Assembly: GCF_023715745.1 (NCBI RefSeq)
Contig: NZ_JAMBOV010000003.1
Span: 124,001-188,000, forward strand
DNA length: 64,000 nucleotides
Direction of reading: 5' to 3'
From: Microbacterium oleivorans
GTDB lineage: Bacteria > Actinomycetota > Actinomycetes > Actinomycetales > Microbacteriaceae
This document shows positions 18,055 through 26,606 of this stretch, piece by piece. The notes beneath the pieces were generated by a model. It was not told the origin of the DNA and made no database searches. It was given only the letters and a program-made list of their open reading frames with translations. A program made the translations under genes and the position numbers. The stretch's first letter is position 1; every line of letters begins with the position of its first letter.

Positions 18055-18738
18055 TCAGCGCACGGCGTCGATGATCCGTCGCGCCAGTTCCGCCGGGGCC
18101 GAGAACTGCGGCCAGTGCCCGGTACCGATCCGGACGACCTCGGCATCCTCGATCGCGGCGAACTCGGCGGCGAACGCGCCCCACTGCGTCACGACCTGGC
18201 GGAATGTCGCCTCGTCCATCGATCCCATGAGCATCGTGACCGGTATGCGGTGCCGGTCGGTGCCCTCGAGCGCGAGTGCGTCGGTCGGCACCCTCGCGGG
18301 GACGGACGCCGTGAGCGGCGCGGTGCGCCGACGCGTCGCGTCGTCGAGGTCCGCGACGTCCTCCTCGTCGAAGAAGTCCCACCCCGGGAAGGGGATGACG
18401 CCGTCCACGAGAGGGAACTCCGAGATGTCCGCTCCGGGCGGGGGAGGCGTCGTGTCGACGAACACGACGCGGCTCACCCGGTCGGCGCGGCGCTCGGCGG
18501 CGCCCCACGCGACGTTCCCGCCGCCGCTGTGACCCACGAGCACGACGGGGCCGTCGACGCGGTCGATCTCGTCGACGACCGCGTCGACCCAGTCGGAGAG
18601 GCGGGCATCGGAATCAGCGACGCCCACCCCGGGCATCGTGAGCGGATGCGGCAGGTGCCCCGCTTGCCGCAGGGCAGGGACGACGTCGTCCCACGATGAC
18701 GCGGTCAACCAGAGTCCGGGGATGAGGATGATGTCCAT
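18055..18738 (-). CDS. Alpha/beta hydrolase
   Basis: 227-residue cytosolic hydrolase with nucleophile elbow VGHSGGG (S71), oxyanion loop IPGLWL near residue 6, and a late GTGHWPQFSAP that supplies the catalytic histidine. Substrate unknown; small-ester hydrolases of this shape are common in actinobacteria. No Shine-Dalgarno; a TAGCGT hexamer lies 6 bases before the ATG, so the mRNA may be leaderless. Confidence 0.85.
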   Translation of the reverse strand: MDIILIPGLWLTASSWDDVVPALRQAGHLPHPLTMPGVGVADSDARLSDWVDAVVDEIDRVDGPVVLVGHSGGGNVAWGAAERRADRVSRVVFVDTTPPPPGADISEFPLVDGVIPFPGWDFFDEEDVADLDDATRRRTAPLTASVPARVPTDALALEGTDRHRIPVTMLMGSMDEATFRQVVTQWGAFAAEFAAIEDAEVVRIGTGHWPQFSAPAELARRIIDAVR

Positions 18739-18744
18739 GCCCGC

Positions 18745-18750
18745 ACGCTA
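18745..18750 (-). promoter_or_regulatory. Leaderless-type -10, alpha/beta hydrolase
   Basis: Minus-strand TAGCGT ends 6 bases before the ATG at 18738, which lacks a Shine-Dalgarno. Confidence 0.45.
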
Positions 18751-18782
18751 CTCGCGGTCGCCGACATCCCGTCGGGGCTGTC

Positions 18783-19418
18783 TCAGGGCAGGAGCGGGAT
18801 GAGCTCGCCGAGATCGACCGGGTCCACGACGAGGTCGGCACGGCGGCGAACCGCCGGCTTCGCGTTGAAGGCGATCCCCAAACCGGCGGCATCCATCATC
18901 AGGAGGTCGTTGGCCCCGTCGCCGACGGCGATGGTCGCCGAGAGGTTGACGCCGGCGGACAGCGCCCACTCCCGCAGGGCCTCCGCTTTGCCCGCCGCGT
19001 CCACGATCGGACCGTCGACGACACCGGTCAGGACGCCGTCCGCGGACACCAGCCGGTTGGCCCGCCAGACGTCGACGCCGAGCGAAGGAGCGACGGTATC
19101 GAGGATCTCGTGGAATCCTCCCGAGACCACCGCAGCGATGCCCCCGCGCTGGTGGATCGCGGCGATGAGTTCGCGGACGCCGGGAGTCGGCTCGATCCGG
19201 GACAGGACGCGCTCGAAGGAGGCGACCGGGACGCCTGCGAGTTCACTGACGCGGGAGCGCAGACTCGACGCGAAGTCCACCTCGCCGCGCATGGCGGCCT
19301 CCGTCGCGGCGGCGACCTCCGCGCCGCGGCCCGCCTCGTCCGCGATCAGCTCGATGACCTCGTTGCGGATGATCGTGGAATCGGCGTCGAACACGACGAG
19401 GAACCGGGCATCAGGCAC
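18783..19418 (-). CDS. serB: Phosphoserine phosphatase
   Basis: HAD-family enzyme of 211 residues that removes phosphate from O-phospho-L-serine, the last step of serine synthesis. Motif I DADST has nucleophile D11 and acid D13. Further on are motif II VVSGGFHE, the conserved lysine in AAGKAEALRE and motif III VGDGANDLLMM. It lacks the N-terminal ACT domains of mycobacterial SerB2, so it is the short form. GTG start, with TAGCGT 6 bases ahead and no Shine-Dalgarno. Confidence 0.92.
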   Translation of the reverse strand: MPDARFLVVFDADSTIIRNEVIELIADEAGRGAEVAAATEAAMRGEVDFASSLRSRVSELAGVPVASFERVLSRIEPTPGVRELIAAIHQRGGIAAVVSGGFHEILDTVAPSLGVDVWRANRLVSADGVLTGVVDGPIVDAAGKAEALREWALSAGVNLSATIAVGDGANDLLMMDAAGLGIAFNAKPAVRRRADLVVDPVDLGELIPLLP

Positions 19419-19424
19419 CCGACA

Positions 19425-19430
19425 ACGCTA
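19425..19430 (-). promoter_or_regulatory. Leaderless-type -10, serB
   Basis: Minus-strand TAGCGT ends 6 bases before the GTG at 19418. Confidence 0.45.
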
Positions 19431-19454
19431 TCGGCTCCGTCGCCCGCGGCGCGC

Positions 19455-20699
19455 TCAGGCGGTGATGCGGATGTTCTTCCCCACGACCGTGAGCCCGCTG
19501 TCGGTGACGGTGAACCCGCGCGACAGGTCGAGCTCGCGGTCGACTCCGACGGTGGCGCCCGGCTCGATCACGACGTTCTTGTCGAGGATCGCGCGGTGCA
19601 CACGCGCCCCGGCGCCGACGCTCACGTGGTCGAACAGGACCGAGTCGGTGATCGTCGCGCCGCCGCCCGAGAGCGTCCAGGGGCCCAGCACGCTGCGCTC
19701 GAGGTGGGTGCCCGAGAGCACGCAGCCCAGCGACACGATCGAGTCGATGGCGTTACCGATCCGTCCCATGCCGTCGCGGACGAACTTCGCGGGCGGCGAG
19801 TTCACCGACTGCGAGCGGATGGGCCAGTCCATGTTGTACAGGTTGAACACCGGCAGCGCCGAGATGAGGTCCATGTGCGCGTCGAAGAACGAGTCGATCG
19901 TGCCCACATCCCGCCAGTAGTCGCGGTCGCGATCGGTGGATCCGGGGACGTCGTTGCGCTGGAAGTCGTAGACCGCCGCCTCGCCGCGGGACACGAAGTA
20001 GGGGATGATGTCGCCGCCCATGTCGTGGTTCGAGGTCGGCAGCTCGCCGTCGGCCTCGACGGCCTCGATGAGGGCATCGGTGTCGAAGACGTAGTTGCCC
20101 ATCGAGGCGAGGACTTCGCCCGGGCTGTCCGGAAGCCCGGTGGGATTCTGCGGCTTCTCGAGGAAGTCGCGGATCGTGACGCCGTCGGTGGGATCCACAT
20201 CGATCACGCCGAACTGGTTGGCCAGCGAGATGGGCTGACGGATGCCGGCCACCGAGGCGCGGGCACCGGAGGCGATGTGCGCGTCGATCATCTGCTGGAA
20301 GTCCATGCGGTAGACGTGGTCGGCACCGATGACGGCGACGATGTCGGGCTTCTCGTCGTGGATGAGGTTGAGGGATTGCAGGATCGCGTCGGCGGACCCC
20401 GAGAACCACCGCTTGCCAAGCCGCTGCTGTGCGGGGACGGAGGTCACGTAGGCGCCCAGCAGGGCGGACATCCGCCACGTCTGCGACACGTGACGGTCCA
20501 GACTGTGCGACTTGTACTGCGTGAGGACCACGATCTGGCGCAGCTCGGAGTTGATGAGGTTCGAGATCGCGAAGTCGATCAACCGGTACTGCCCGCCGAA
20601 GGGAACGGCGGGTTTCGCGCGGTCCTGGGTGAGCGGCATGAGTCGCTTGCCCTCGCCACCGGCGAGGACGATACCGAGGACCTTCGGGGATGCTGCCAT
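19455..20699 (-). CDS. glgC: Glucose-1-phosphate adenylyltransferase
   Basis: Makes ADP-glucose from ATP and glucose 1-phosphate for glycogen or maltosyl donor synthesis. 414 residues, normal length. Nucleotidyl-transferase motif [13 protein letters not shown] at 12-24, [13 protein letters not shown], the GSADAILQ loop, [14 protein letters not shown] and a left-handed beta-helix C-terminus. It is divergent from glgA, the same arrangement as Rv1213/Rv1212c. The ATG has no Shine-Dalgarno and a TAGTGT 6 bases ahead. Confidence 0.96.
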   Translation of the reverse strand: MAASPKVLGIVLAGGEGKRLMPLTQDRAKPAVPFGGQYRLIDFAISNLINSELRQIVVLTQYKSHSLDRHVSQTWRMSALLGAYVTSVPAQQRLGKRWFSGSADAILQSLNLIHDEKPDIVAVIGADHVYRMDFQQMIDAHIASGARASVAGIRQPISLANQFGVIDVDPTDGVTIRDFLEKPQNPTGLPDSPGEVLASMGNYVFDTDALIEAVEADGELPTSNHDMGGDIIPYFVSRGEAAVYDFQRNDVPGSTDRDRDYWRDVGTIDSFFDAHMDLISALPVFNLYNMDWPIRSQSVNSPPAKFVRDGMGRIGNAIDSIVSLGCVLSGTHLERSVLGPWTLSGGGATITDSVLFDHVSVGAGARVHRAILDKNVVIEPGATVGVDRELDLSRGFTVTDSGLTVVGKNIRITA

Positions 20700-20705
20700 G
20701 TGCTC

Positions 20706-20711
20706 ACACTA
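20706..20711 (-). promoter_or_regulatory. Leaderless-type -10, glgC
   Basis: Minus-strand TAGTGT ends 6 bases before the glgC ATG at 20699. The opposing glgA element lies 52 bases away. Confidence 0.5.
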
Positions 20712-20762
20712 TGTGCCTTTCGGAGGGTCCGACCAGGACTGTGACGCCGTGTCCCGGTGCCC

Positions 20763-20768
20763 TAGAGT
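20763..20768 (+). promoter_or_regulatory. Leaderless-type -10, glgA
   Basis: TAGAGT ends 7 bases before the glgA ATG at 20776, which has no Shine-Dalgarno. Confidence 0.5.
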
Positions 20769-20775
20769 TCGGTCC

Positions 20776-21969
20776 ATGCGCGTCGACATCGTCACGAAGG
20801 AATACCCGCCCGAGATCTACGGCGGAGCCGGTGTCCACGTGACCGAGCTCGTCAAGGCGCTGCGCTCCCGGATGGAGGTCCAGGTGCGCGCGTTCGGCGC
20901 GGAGCGTGACGAGGCCGACACGACCTCGTACGCGGCCCCGACGGGTCTGTCGGGCGCCAATCCCGCGCTGCAGACGCTCGGGACGGACCTGGAGATCGTC
21001 GGCGACGTCGCGGGAGCGGATGTCGTGCACAGCCACACCTGGTACGCCAACTACGCCGGCTTCCTCGCCTCGATGCTGCACGGGGTGCCGCACGTCGTGA
21101 CCGCGCACTCGCTCGAACCGCTGCGTCCCTGGAAGGCCGAGCAGCTGGGCGGCGGTTACGCGCTGTCGAGCTACGTCGAGAAGACCGCCTACGAGAACGC
21201 CGCCGCCGTCGTCGCCGTGAGCGACGGGATGCGGCGCGACATCCTCCGCAGCTACCCTTCCCTCGACCCCGCCAAGGTGCGCGTCATCTACAACGGCATC
21301 GACGTCGACGCCTGGCAGCCGCGAGAGGACCCGGACCTCCTGTCGCGGTGGGGAATCGATCCGGCACGACCGTCCGTCGTGTTCGTGGGGCGCATCACGC
21401 GGCAGAAGGGCCTTCCGTACTTCCTGCGCGCGGCGGAGCTCCTGCCGCCCGAGGTGCAGCTGATCCTCTGCGCCGGGGCGCCCGACACGCCTGAGATCAT
21501 GGCCGAGGTCCAGGGCCTCGTGCAGCAGCTCCAGCGCACCCGCGAGGGTGTCGTCTGGATCGAGGAGTTCCTGCCGCGCCCGGACCTGTGCGCGATCCTC
21601 ACCTCTGCGACGACCTTCGTGTGCCCGTCGATCTACGAGCCGCTCGGCATCGTCAACCTCGAGGCCATGGCGTGCGGCGCGGCCGTCGTCGGCACCGCCA
21701 CCGGCGGCATCCCCGAGGTCGTCATCGACGGCGAGACCGGACGCCTCGTCGAGATCGAGCAGGCCGAGGACGGGACGGGGACACCGGTCGATCCGGAGAA
21801 GTTCGTCGCCGACCTCGCCGCGACGCTCACGGAGGTCGTCTCCGACCCGGAGAGGGCGCGCGCCTACGGCAGCGCCGGTCGCGAGCGGGCGGCATCCGCC
21901 TTCAGCTGGGAGGCGATCGCCGACGAGACGGCCGCCCTGTACCGGGAGGTCGTGGCGGCCGCTCGGTAG
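20776..21969 (+). CDS. glgA: GT4-family glycogen synthase / maltose-1-phosphate synthase
   Basis: 397-residue GT-B glycosyltransferase using ADP-glucose. N-terminal VTKEYPPEIYGGAGVHVTELVKAL, nucleotide-binding VGRITRQKGLPYFLRAAELL, and the GT4 E-x7-E motif in SIYEPLGIVNLEAMACGAAVVG. Divergent partner of glgC. In mycobacteria the protein of this family and position (Rv1212c, GlgM) makes alpha-maltose 1-phosphate rather than glycogen directly; the same could hold here. The sequence alone does not decide between the two activities. Confidence 0.93.
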   Translation: MRVDIVTKEYPPEIYGGAGVHVTELVKALRSRMEVQVRAFGAERDEADTTSYAAPTGLSGANPALQTLGTDLEIVGDVAGADVVHSHTWYANYAGFLASMLHGVPHVVTAHSLEPLRPWKAEQLGGGYALSSYVEKTAYENAAAVVAVSDGMRRDILRSYPSLDPAKVRVIYNGIDVDAWQPREDPDLLSRWGIDPARPSVVFVGRITRQKGLPYFLRAAELLPPEVQLILCAGAPDTPEIMAEVQGLVQQLQRTREGVVWIEEFLPRPDLCAILTSATTFVCPSIYEPLGIVNLEAMACGAAVVGTATGGIPEVVIDGETGRLVEIEQAEDGTGTPVDPEKFVADLAATLTEVVSDPERARAYGSAGRERAASAFSWEAIADETAALYREVVAAAR

Positions 21970-21984
21970 CGCCTCGACCCTCGA

Positions 21985-21990
21985 TAGGCT
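21985..21990 (+). promoter_or_regulatory. Leaderless-type -10, orphan ABC ATPase
   Basis: TAGGCT ends 6 bases before the ATG at 21997, in the 27-base gap after glgA. Confidence 0.5.
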
Positions 21991-21996
21991 GGGGCC

Positions 21997-22782
21997 ATGC
22001 CTCAGGTCCTCGAACTCGCCGACGTCGTCGTCCGCCGCAACGCCCGCAACATCGTCGACGGGATCGACTGGACGGTCGAGTCCGACCAGCGCTGGGTCGT
22101 CCTCGGCCCCAACGGCGCTGGGAAGACCACGGTGCTGCAGCTCGCCGCGACACTCGTCCACCCGACCTCCGGCGCCGTGACCATCCTCGACGAGCGCCTC
22201 GGGCGCACGGACGTCTTCGACCTCCGCCCCCGGATCGGCTTCGCGTCGTCCGCGATGGCCAAGCGCGTTCCGCAGGACGAATCCGTGCTCGACGTCGTCC
22301 TGACCGCCGCGTACTCGGTGCTGGGTCGCTGGCGGGAGGACTACGAGGCGATCGACGAGCGCCGCGCGCGTCGTGTGCTGGGGGAGTGGGGCCTCGCGGA
22401 CCTCGCCGACCGCACGTTCGGCACGCTGTCGGACGGTGAGCAGAAACGTGTGCAGATCGCCCGCGCCGTCATGACGGACCCCGAGCTCCTGCTGCTCGAC
22501 GAGCCCACGGCGAGCCTCGACCTCGGCGCCCGCGAGGAGTTGCTGTCGCTCCTCGGCGGATACGCGCAGGAGGAGTCGACGCCGGCCATGATCATGGTCA
22601 CCCACCACGTCGAGGAGATCCCCGTCGGCTTCACGCACGTCCTGCTGCTGCGGGACGGGGCAGCGGTCGCACAGGGGCCGATCGCCGAGACCCTGACGGC
22701 CGAGAACCTGACCGCGACCTTCGGCATGCCGATCACGCTCACCGCCGAGGATGGCCGGTTCGCCGCTCGCGCGGCATCCTGA
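21997..22782 (+). CDS. Orphan ABC-type ATP-binding protein
   Basis: 261-residue single ABC domain. Walker A GPNGAGKT at 37-44, an [14 protein letters not shown] signature in place of LSGGQ, Walker [13 protein letters not shown], and a switch histidine in [18 protein letters not shown]. No permease or binding-protein gene adjoins it, so the partner is elsewhere or the protein acts alone, as ModF-like ATPases may. Role unknown. It is followed by rpmE2, whose -10 overlaps the end of this gene. Confidence 0.85.
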   Translation: MPQVLELADVVVRRNARNIVDGIDWTVESDQRWVVLGPNGAGKTTVLQLAATLVHPTSGAVTILDERLGRTDVFDLRPRIGFASSAMAKRVPQDESVLDVVLTAAYSVLGRWREDYEAIDERRARRVLGEWGLADLADRTFGTLSDGEQKRVQIARAVMTDPELLLLDEPTASLDLGAREELLSLLGGYAQEESTPAMIMVTHHVEEIPVGFTHVLLLRDGAAVAQGPIAETLTAENLTATFGMPITLTAEDGRFAARAAS

Positions 22783-22788
22783 TAGACT
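22783..22788 (+). promoter_or_regulatory. -10 of rpmE2
   Basis: TAGACT begins one base after the TGA stop of the ABC gene. The leader of about 68 bases holds a small hairpin (CCTGG 22828-22832, CCAGG 22839-22843, loop CAAAAT). I saw no Zur-type palindrome. Confidence 0.5.
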
Positions 22789-22862
22789 CTCGCGTTGGCG
22801 CACTCGCGCCGCAGACTTCCACCCGCACCTGGCAAAATCCAGGGCACTTCGTGAGGAACCCA

Positions 22863-23114
22863 ATGAAGACTGACATCCACCCCGAGTACCGCGCCGTCGT
22901 GTTCCGCGACCTCGGCTCCGGCGAGACCTTCCTGACCCGTTCGACGGTCTCCAGCGACAAGACGATCGAGCTGGACGGCGAGACCTACCCGGTCATCGAC
23001 GTCGAGATCTCGTCGGCTTCGCACCCGTTCTACACGGGCAAGCAGCGCATCATGGACTCGGCCGGTCGCGTCGAGAAGTTCAACCAGCGCTTCAAGAACT
23101 TCGGCAGCAAGTAA
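22863..23114 (+). CDS. rpmE2: Ribosomal protein bL31, zinc-free type B
   Basis: 83-residue large-subunit protein. [20 protein letters not shown] and the [24 protein letters not shown] block are typical of type B L31. The zinc-binding cysteines of type A are absent: the protein has no Cys at all. GTGAGGAACCCA precedes the ATG; an in-frame start four codons earlier was rejected for lack of a ribosome site. A strong terminator follows. Type B copies often respond to zinc shortage, but no regulator site was found here. Confidence 0.95.
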   Translation: MKTDIHPEYRAVVFRDLGSGETFLTRSTVSSDKTIELDGETYPVIDVEISSASHPFYTGKQRIMDSAGRVEKFNQRFKNFGSK

Positions 23115-23126
23115 GCAGCCACCCTC

Positions 23127-23152
23127 GAAGGCCCCGCTCCGGCGGGGCCTTC
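23127..23152. terminator. Hairpin terminator after rpmE2
   Basis: A ten-base-pair stem (arm GAAGGCCCCG 23127-23136, 23143-23152) closes a six-base loop CTCCGG. It lies between rpmE2 and the convergent exonuclease gene and can serve both. Confidence 0.85.
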
Positions 23153-23170
23153 GTCGTCTCCGACGCGGGC

Positions 23171-24007
23171 TCAGCGGATGGGCCAGCTGCCGTCGACGTC
23201 CGCATCGATCCGCCCGATGCGGACGAAGTACTCGCTCAGACTCTCGGCCTGCGCGCGCGCCCACGAGATCTGCTGGGTGTGCAGCTCGTCCGCCGAGACC
23301 TCGAGATCGAACCGCGCGGCGATGGCCTGGGCGACGCGCCCCGCCGCGATCGCATCGGCGGCGGCGTCATGCGCGCCTTCCAGCACGACGGCGTAGTGGG
23401 CGGCGACGACCTCCAGCGTCCGCTTGCCGCGCCGGTACCTGTCGTAGGTCTTGTCGACGACGAGCGGGTCGATGACCGGGGACGGTGCCTCGATGGGGGC
23501 GACGCCGTGGCGAAGACCCTCGTATTTGAGGAGGGAGAAGTCGAACGGGGCGTTGTAGGCGACCACCGGGATGCCGGCCGCGAACAGGTCGCGCAGCGAC
23601 GCGGTGACCTCGGCGACGACCTCCGCGGCCGGACGCCCCTCGGCGCGGGCTCGCTCCGTGGTGATCCCATGGACGGCGGTCGCGCCGGCGGGGATCGCGA
23701 CACCGGGGTCAGCCAGCCACGTGCGTGAATCGATCACGCTGCCCGATGCGTCAAGGACACCGACGTGCGCCGTCACGATGCGGTCGGAGCGGACGTCCAC
23801 CCCGGTGGTCTCGAGATCGAACACGCCGAGCGGTCCCGCACACGGGCCCACTGCGATGATCGGCGGGGCGAGCGCATCGTCAGTCGCGGGCTCGAGGACG
23901 ACGAGTGCGGGCTCAGCGGCGACCGCGGGGGATGCGTCGGCGGAGGGCGCGGGCGCCTCACCCCACGTGTCGTCATCCCACAGCGGAGTGTCGTGCCAGG
24001 CGCCCAT
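23171..24007 (-). CDS. DEDDh-type 3'-5' exonuclease (DnaQ-like)
   Basis: 278 residues. After an unconserved N-terminal 60 residues the exonuclease fold shows Exo I GVFDLETTGVD, Exo II YNAPFDFSLL and Exo III HDAAADAIAAGRV, giving the DEDD-H set of metal ligands and base. Related to the proofreading subunit of DNA polymerase III, but as a free-standing protein it may act in repair or RNA trimming. ATG at 24007 with TAGCGT 6 bases upstream and no Shine-Dalgarno. Confidence 0.9.
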   Translation of the reverse strand: MGAWHDTPLWDDDTWGEAPAPSADASPAVAAEPALVVLEPATDDALAPPIIAVGPCAGPLGVFDLETTGVDVRSDRIVTAHVGVLDASGSVIDSRTWLADPGVAIPAGATAVHGITTERARAEGRPAAEVVAEVTASLRDLFAAGIPVVAYNAPFDFSLLKYEGLRHGVAPIEAPSPVIDPLVVDKTYDRYRRGKRTLEVVAAHYAVVLEGAHDAAADAIAAGRVAQAIAARFDLEVSADELHTQQISWARAQAESLSEYFVRIGRIDADVDGSWPIR

Positions 24008-24013
24008 GCTCCG

Positions 24014-24019
24014 ACGCTA
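24014..24019 (-). promoter_or_regulatory. Leaderless-type -10, exonuclease
   Basis: Minus-strand TAGCGT ends 6 bases before the ATG at 24007. Confidence 0.5.
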
Positions 24020-24081
24020 CGGTCGGGCGCGGACATCGACCCGGACGACGCGCCGCCGACGCGGAGGCGCGCACGCGCTCG

Positions 24082-24087
24082 TAGACT
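24082..24087 (+). promoter_or_regulatory. Leaderless-type -10, alpha/beta hydrolase
   Basis: TAGACT ends 6 bases before the GTG at 24094; no Shine-Dalgarno is present. Confidence 0.5.
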
Positions 24088-24093
24088 CTTCGG

Positions 24094-24990
24094 GTGACCG
24101 CCGCGAGCCCGTACGCCCACCGACTGCGGGCAATCCCCGTCGAGCGTCACGAGGTCGCCGTCGCCGGCGTATCGACGGCCTACTGGGCCTACGGTCCGGA
24201 TGACGCGGACACGACGATCCTCGCCGTCCACGGCTTCCGGGGGGAGCACCACGGGCTCGAGCCTGTGGTCGCGTTCCTCGACGGTGTGCGGGTCGTCTCA
24301 CCTGACCTGCCGGGGTTCGGCGAGACGCCTGCCCTGCCGGGTCGGCATGACCTGGACGGCTACGCCGACTGGCTGACGGCATTCGCCGCGGTGGCCGCGC
24401 CGGGGGCCGTCGTCCTCGGCCACTCGTTCGGGTCCATCGTCGCGTCGGCCGCCGTCGCACGAGGACTCCCGACACCCCGTCTGATCCTCGTCAACCCGAT
24501 CGGCGCCCCCGCGCTCGAGGGCCCCCGCGGCATCCTCACGCGACTGGCGATCTTCTACTACTGGGCGGGGGCGCGACTGCCGCGCCGGATCGGAGACGCC
24601 CTGCTGCGCAATCCGGTCATCGTCCGCGTGATGAGCATCGCGATGGCCAAGACGCGGGACAAGGCCCTGCGCACGTTCATCCATGATCAGCACGACACGT
24701 ACTTCTCGCGCTTCGCCGACCGGGACACCCTGCGCGAAGCGTTCGTGACCTCGGTGTCGAACGACGTCCGGGCCGCAGCACCTCGGATCACGGTCCCCAC
24801 GCTGCTCATCGCGGCCGAGAACGACGACATCACTCCGATGCCCGCGCAGTACGCGCTGCAGAAGCTCTTCCGGGATGCGGAACTCGTGGTGATCCCCGGT
24901 GTGGGGCACCTCATCCACTACGAGACGCCGCAGGCCGCGGCATCCGCCGTCACGCGCTTTCTTCGGCCTTCCGCCGGCGATACGCCATGA
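24094..24990 (+). CDS. Alpha/beta hydrolase
   Basis: 298-residue hydrolase. AVHGFRGEHHG forms the oxyanion loop, LGHSFGS holds nucleophile S111, AENDDITP the acid, and GVGHLIHYE the catalytic H272. Substrate unknown. The last 41 bases overlap the tail of the convergent CGNR gene. GTG start chosen because a leaderless-type promoter is set 6 bases upstream. Confidence 0.87.
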   Translation: MTAASPYAHRLRAIPVERHEVAVAGVSTAYWAYGPDDADTTILAVHGFRGEHHGLEPVVAFLDGVRVVSPDLPGFGETPALPGRHDLDGYADWLTAFAAVAAPGAVVLGHSFGSIVASAAVARGLPTPRLILVNPIGAPALEGPRGILTRLAIFYYWAGARLPRRIGDALLRNPVIVRVMSIAMAKTRDKALRTFIHDQHDTYFSRFADRDTLREAFVTSVSNDVRAAAPRITVPTLLIAAENDDITPMPAQYALQKLFRDAELVVIPGVGHLIHYETPQAAASAVTRFLRPSAGDTP

Positions 24991-25507
24991 CGTTCATGCG
25001 GTTGCCGCAGTTGCCGGTGTCGCAGTAGCGCTTGGACCCGTTCTTCGAGTAGTCGATGTAGACGGCCTTGCAGTCGTCGGCGGAGCAGACCCGGACGCGG
25101 TCGAATTCGTCGGAGCGGATGACATCGACGAACGCCATCGCGACCTCGACGGTGATGCGGGTCGCGAGCGGGGCCGCGTCGTCGGTCGCATGGATGTGCC
25201 AGTCGTACGCATCGTGGATGACGAGCTGGGGCAGAGCCTTCCCCTCGCGCAGCATGGCGTTGACGATGGGGACCGCCGCCACGCGGTCACCCGTCCAGAG
25301 CATCCGCAGTCGCGTGCGTGCACCCCGCAGCTCCGAGAGCTCGACATCGTCGCGGCGGATCACGCCGCTGTAGGGGAACTCCCTCAGGAAGGCCCCCATG
25401 TCCTCGAGGGTCGCGAGTCGATCGACGCCGTCACCGTCGATCTCGGGGAGGGAGTTCACGAGCGCGGTCGCGGCGCGCAGCGAGAGCTCGGTGTCACGAA
25501 TGAACAT
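24950..25507 (-). CDS. CGNR zinc-finger transcription factor
   Basis: 185 residues. An ABATE-like N-terminal domain is followed by a C-terminal CGNR zinc finger: VCSADDCKAVYIDYSKNGSKRYCDTGNCGNRMNV, with four Cys ligands and the CGNR name motif. Such proteins are likely DNA-binding stress or metabolite regulators. It is divergent from an EamA exporter, the probable target. CAGGAGTCAACACC precedes the ATG. The 3' end overlaps the convergent hydrolase by 41 bases. Confidence 0.9.
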   Translation of the reverse strand: MFIRDTELSLRAATALVNSLPEIDGDGVDRLATLEDMGAFLREFPYSGVIRRDDVELSELRGARTRLRMLWTGDRVAAVPIVNAMLREGKALPQLVIHDAYDWHIHATDDAAPLATRITVEVAMAFVDVIRSDEFDRVRVCSADDCKAVYIDYSKNGSKRYCDTGNCGNRMNVMAYRRRKAEESA

Positions 25508-25539
25508 GGTGTTGACTCCTGACGCGGGGGATCGCTACT

Positions 25540-25556
25540 GTCACCAGTGTAGTGAC
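25540..25556. promoter_or_regulatory. Candidate operator between CGNR regulator and EamA gene
   Basis: Inverted repeat GTCAC...GTGAC with seven bases between the arms, in the 91-base divergent gap. Short arms, so chance is a real alternative. Confidence 0.3.
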
Positions 25557-25598
25557 GCTTAGGTCATGACGAACCGGACTCATCCTCGAGGGACACCG

Positions 25599-26606
25599 AT
25601 GACGCACACGGCACCTGCCCGGCTTGCCACCGACCGGCACACCTCGGCGCGGCGGGTGCCGTCGACGGGTCTGATCCTCGCCGTGACGAGTGCCCTGACG
25701 TTCTCGATCAGCGGGCCCATCGCCAAGCCGCTGCTCGAGGGCGGCTGGTCGCTCGCGGCGGTGCTCGCGATCCGGATGGGTGTCGCGGGACTCGTGCTCT
25801 CGCCGGCGCTCGTCCACACGCTCCGTCGGCGACCCGACTTCCTCCGTCGGCACGGGGTCTCGCTCGTCGCCTTCGGGCTGATCCCCGTCGTCGGCTGCCA
25901 GATCTTCTACTTCTCGGCCCTGCAGCGGATGCCGGTGGGCGTCGCCCTGCTCATCCAGTACCTCGCTCCCGTCATGCTGGTGCTCTTCGTCTGGGCGCGG
26001 ACGCGTCGTGCGCCGTCCCGCACCGTTCTCATCGGCTCGGTCGTGGCGATGGCGGGTCTGGTGCTCGTCGTGGACATCGCCGGGGCCCGCTTCGACCTGC
26101 TGGGAACGGTCTTCGCCCTCCTGGCAGCGGTCTGTGCGTGCGTCTACTTCGTGATGAGCGAACGGACCGGCGACGACCTGCCGCCGCTCGCCCTCGCCGC
26201 CGGCGGCCTGCTCATCGGGACGGTGACGATCCTGGTCCTGGCGGGCGTCGGCATCCTGCCCCTGGCCGTGTCGGCGGAGCCGGTCGATCTGCTCGGGGTG
26301 CGCGTGGCGCCGCTGATCCCGCTGCTCCTCGTCGGGGTCTGCACGGCGACCGGCTACGCCCTCGGCGTCATGGCGGTGCCGAAGATCGGGTCGCGGCTCG
26401 CGTCGTTCGTCGGGCTCTCCGAGGTCCTGTTCGCGCTGAGCTTCGCGTGGCTGCTGCTCGGCGAGGCGCCGGCTGCGGTCCAGTTCGTCGGCGGCGCGCT
26501 CATCCTGGCGGGCGTGGTCCTCGTCCGTCTGGAGGAGCGCGCGCCCGCCGATGTCAGTTCCCCCGCCGAGCCGCTGCCAGGAGAGGTCGGACCCGGTATC
26601 CGATGA
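25599..26606 (+). CDS. EamA/DMT-family transporter
   Basis: Ten-helix drug/metabolite exporter, 335 residues from this start, made of two EamA repeats; GPIAKPLLEGGWSLAAVLAIRMGVAGL opens the first and FVGLSEVLFALSFAWLLLGEAPAAVQFVGGALILAGV closes the second. The ATG at 25599 follows GAGGGACACC; an ATG at 25566 would add 11 residues without a ribosome site. Substrate unknown (amino acids or toxins are usual). The 3' end overlaps the convergent Lrp gene by 53 bases. Confidence 0.9.
   Translation: MTHTAPARLATDRHTSARRVPSTGLILAVTSALTFSISGPIAKPLLEGGWSLAAVLAIRMGVAGLVLSPALVHTLRRRPDFLRRHGVSLVAFGLIPVVGCQIFYFSALQRMPVGVALLIQYLAPVMLVLFVWARTRRAPSRTVLIGSVVAMAGLVLVVDIAGARFDLLGTVFALLAAVCACVYFVMSERTGDDLPPLALAAGGLLIGTVTILVLAGVGILPLAVSAEPVDLLGVRVAPLIPLLLVGVCTATGYALGVMAVPKIGSRLASFVGLSEVLFALSFAWLLLGEAPAAVQFVGGALILAGVVLVRLEERAPADVSSPAEPLPGEVGPGIR

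Noticed and set aside
20704..22863. A minus-strand open frame of more than 700 codons opposite glgA and the ABC gene
   Set aside because: It runs antisense to two clear genes, has Arg/Val/Asp-rich low-complexity sequence and no family motif. High GC makes such frames common.
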